This document shows, piece by piece, positions 14,375 through 14,670 of a stretch of 14,670 nt of DNA. The notes under the pieces were generated by a model. The model did no database searches and had not been told where the DNA came from. It was given only the letters and a program-made list of their open reading frames with translations. Each line of letters starts with the position of its first letter. Within the stretch, counting starts at the first letter, position 1. Both the position numbers and the translations under genes were made by a program. Origin of the DNA: an uncultured Bacilli bacterium (GTDB taxonomy: Bacteria > Bacillota_I > Bacilli_A > RF39 > UBA660); contig CAKORH010000006.1 in NCBI GenBank assembly GCA_934101235.1, forward strand, positions 1 to 14,670, in the 5' to 3' direction.

Positions 14375-14670
14375 TTATTTACTTATTTTTTTTAATTCAT
14401 TGTTAATAAATTCTAATCTCTTTTTCTCCAAATCTAAAGCTTCTCTGTCTTTCATTACAACTTCTTTAGGAGCTTTATTTACATAATTTTCATTACTTAA
14501 TAATTTTTCACGTCTTTTTATACTATTTAATAATGTATCTTTTTCTTTTTCTAGTACACTTATTTCATTATCAATATTACTACTATTATCAAAATAAATA
14601 CTAATATCATAATTATATAGATTTACTCTTACAGTATCATTATATGTAGATTTATTAACAACTTTATCAT
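14375..14670 (-). CDS. valS: Valine--tRNA ligase, C-terminal end (partial)
   Basis: Only the last 97 codons are in the window; the gene continues past the right edge and has no start here. The visible part ends in the C-terminal coiled-coil arm that contacts tRNA in ValRS: NEISVLEKEKDTLLNSIKRR, then the hallmark LLSNENYVNKAPKEVV, then LEKKRLEFINNELKKISK and TAA. Preceding it is an alpha/beta segment (STYNDTVRVNLYNYDISIYF). The LSNENFxxKAPxxVV pattern is diagnostic of ValRS. A likely cotranscribed 214-aa gene follows after 28 bases. Confidence 0.94.
   Translation of the reverse strand, partial: DKVVNKSTYNDTVRVNLYNYDISIYFDNSSNIDNEISVLEKEKDTLLNSIKRREKLLSNENYVNKAPKEVVMKDREALDLEKKRLEFINNELKKISK

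Noticed and set aside
1..14670. Mycoplasma-type code (TGA = Trp)
   Set aside because: All frames are complete with TGA read as stop and Trp is TGG; a code-4 genome this AT-rich would use TGA for most Trp.

Overview
The window is very AT-rich, with densely packed genes that almost all lie on the minus strand. Intergenic gaps are at most about 160 bases. The gene content is that of a Gram-positive, low-GC bacterium: an LCP cell-wall ligase, a secreted protein with an LPXTG-like tail, a Bacillota-type ParE, and SD sequences close to AGGAGG. I infer an uncultured Bacillota lineage near the Bacilli/Mollicutes, but the window does not identify it. Every reading frame is open under the standard code, so TGA is not used for Trp. 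Of 14 visible stop codons, 8 are TAA, 6 are TAG and none is TGA.

Layout, in the direction of minus-strand transcription (from high to low coordinates). The C-terminal end of valS (14375-14670) is followed by an unrecognised 214-aa gene and then a terminator. A new promoter drives an unrecognised 496-aa membrane protein overlapped by an 88-aa GTG-start gene, then a terminator. Next come parE (topoisomerase IV subunit B) with its own promoter and terminator, and a short ssb. The only plus-strand gene (304 aa, unrecognised) converges on ssb. A 255-aa protein that looks like a catalytically dead polysaccharide-deacetylase relative precedes a cdsA-rseP operon. After that come an abundant-looking surface protein, a 118-aa unknown, an LCP ligase, argS, and the first 11 codons of another gene at the left edge.

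The genes are mostly housekeeping: aminoacyl-tRNA synthesis (valS, argS), chromosome topology and ssDNA binding (parE, ssb), phospholipid precursor synthesis with membrane proteolysis (cdsA, rseP), and cell-envelope assembly (LCP ligase, surface protein). Short terminator-promoter boundaries separate most of them, and many boundaries can be read directly: nine convincing or plausible sigma-A-type promoters and nine intrinsic terminators.

I found no mobile element, CRISPR array, RNA gene or recognisable defence system. The less explained parts are the three unknown genes between valS and parE, the lone plus-strand gene, the deacetylase-like pseudoenzyme, an Asp-to-Asn change in the ParE TOPRIM signature, and the absence of TGA stops.
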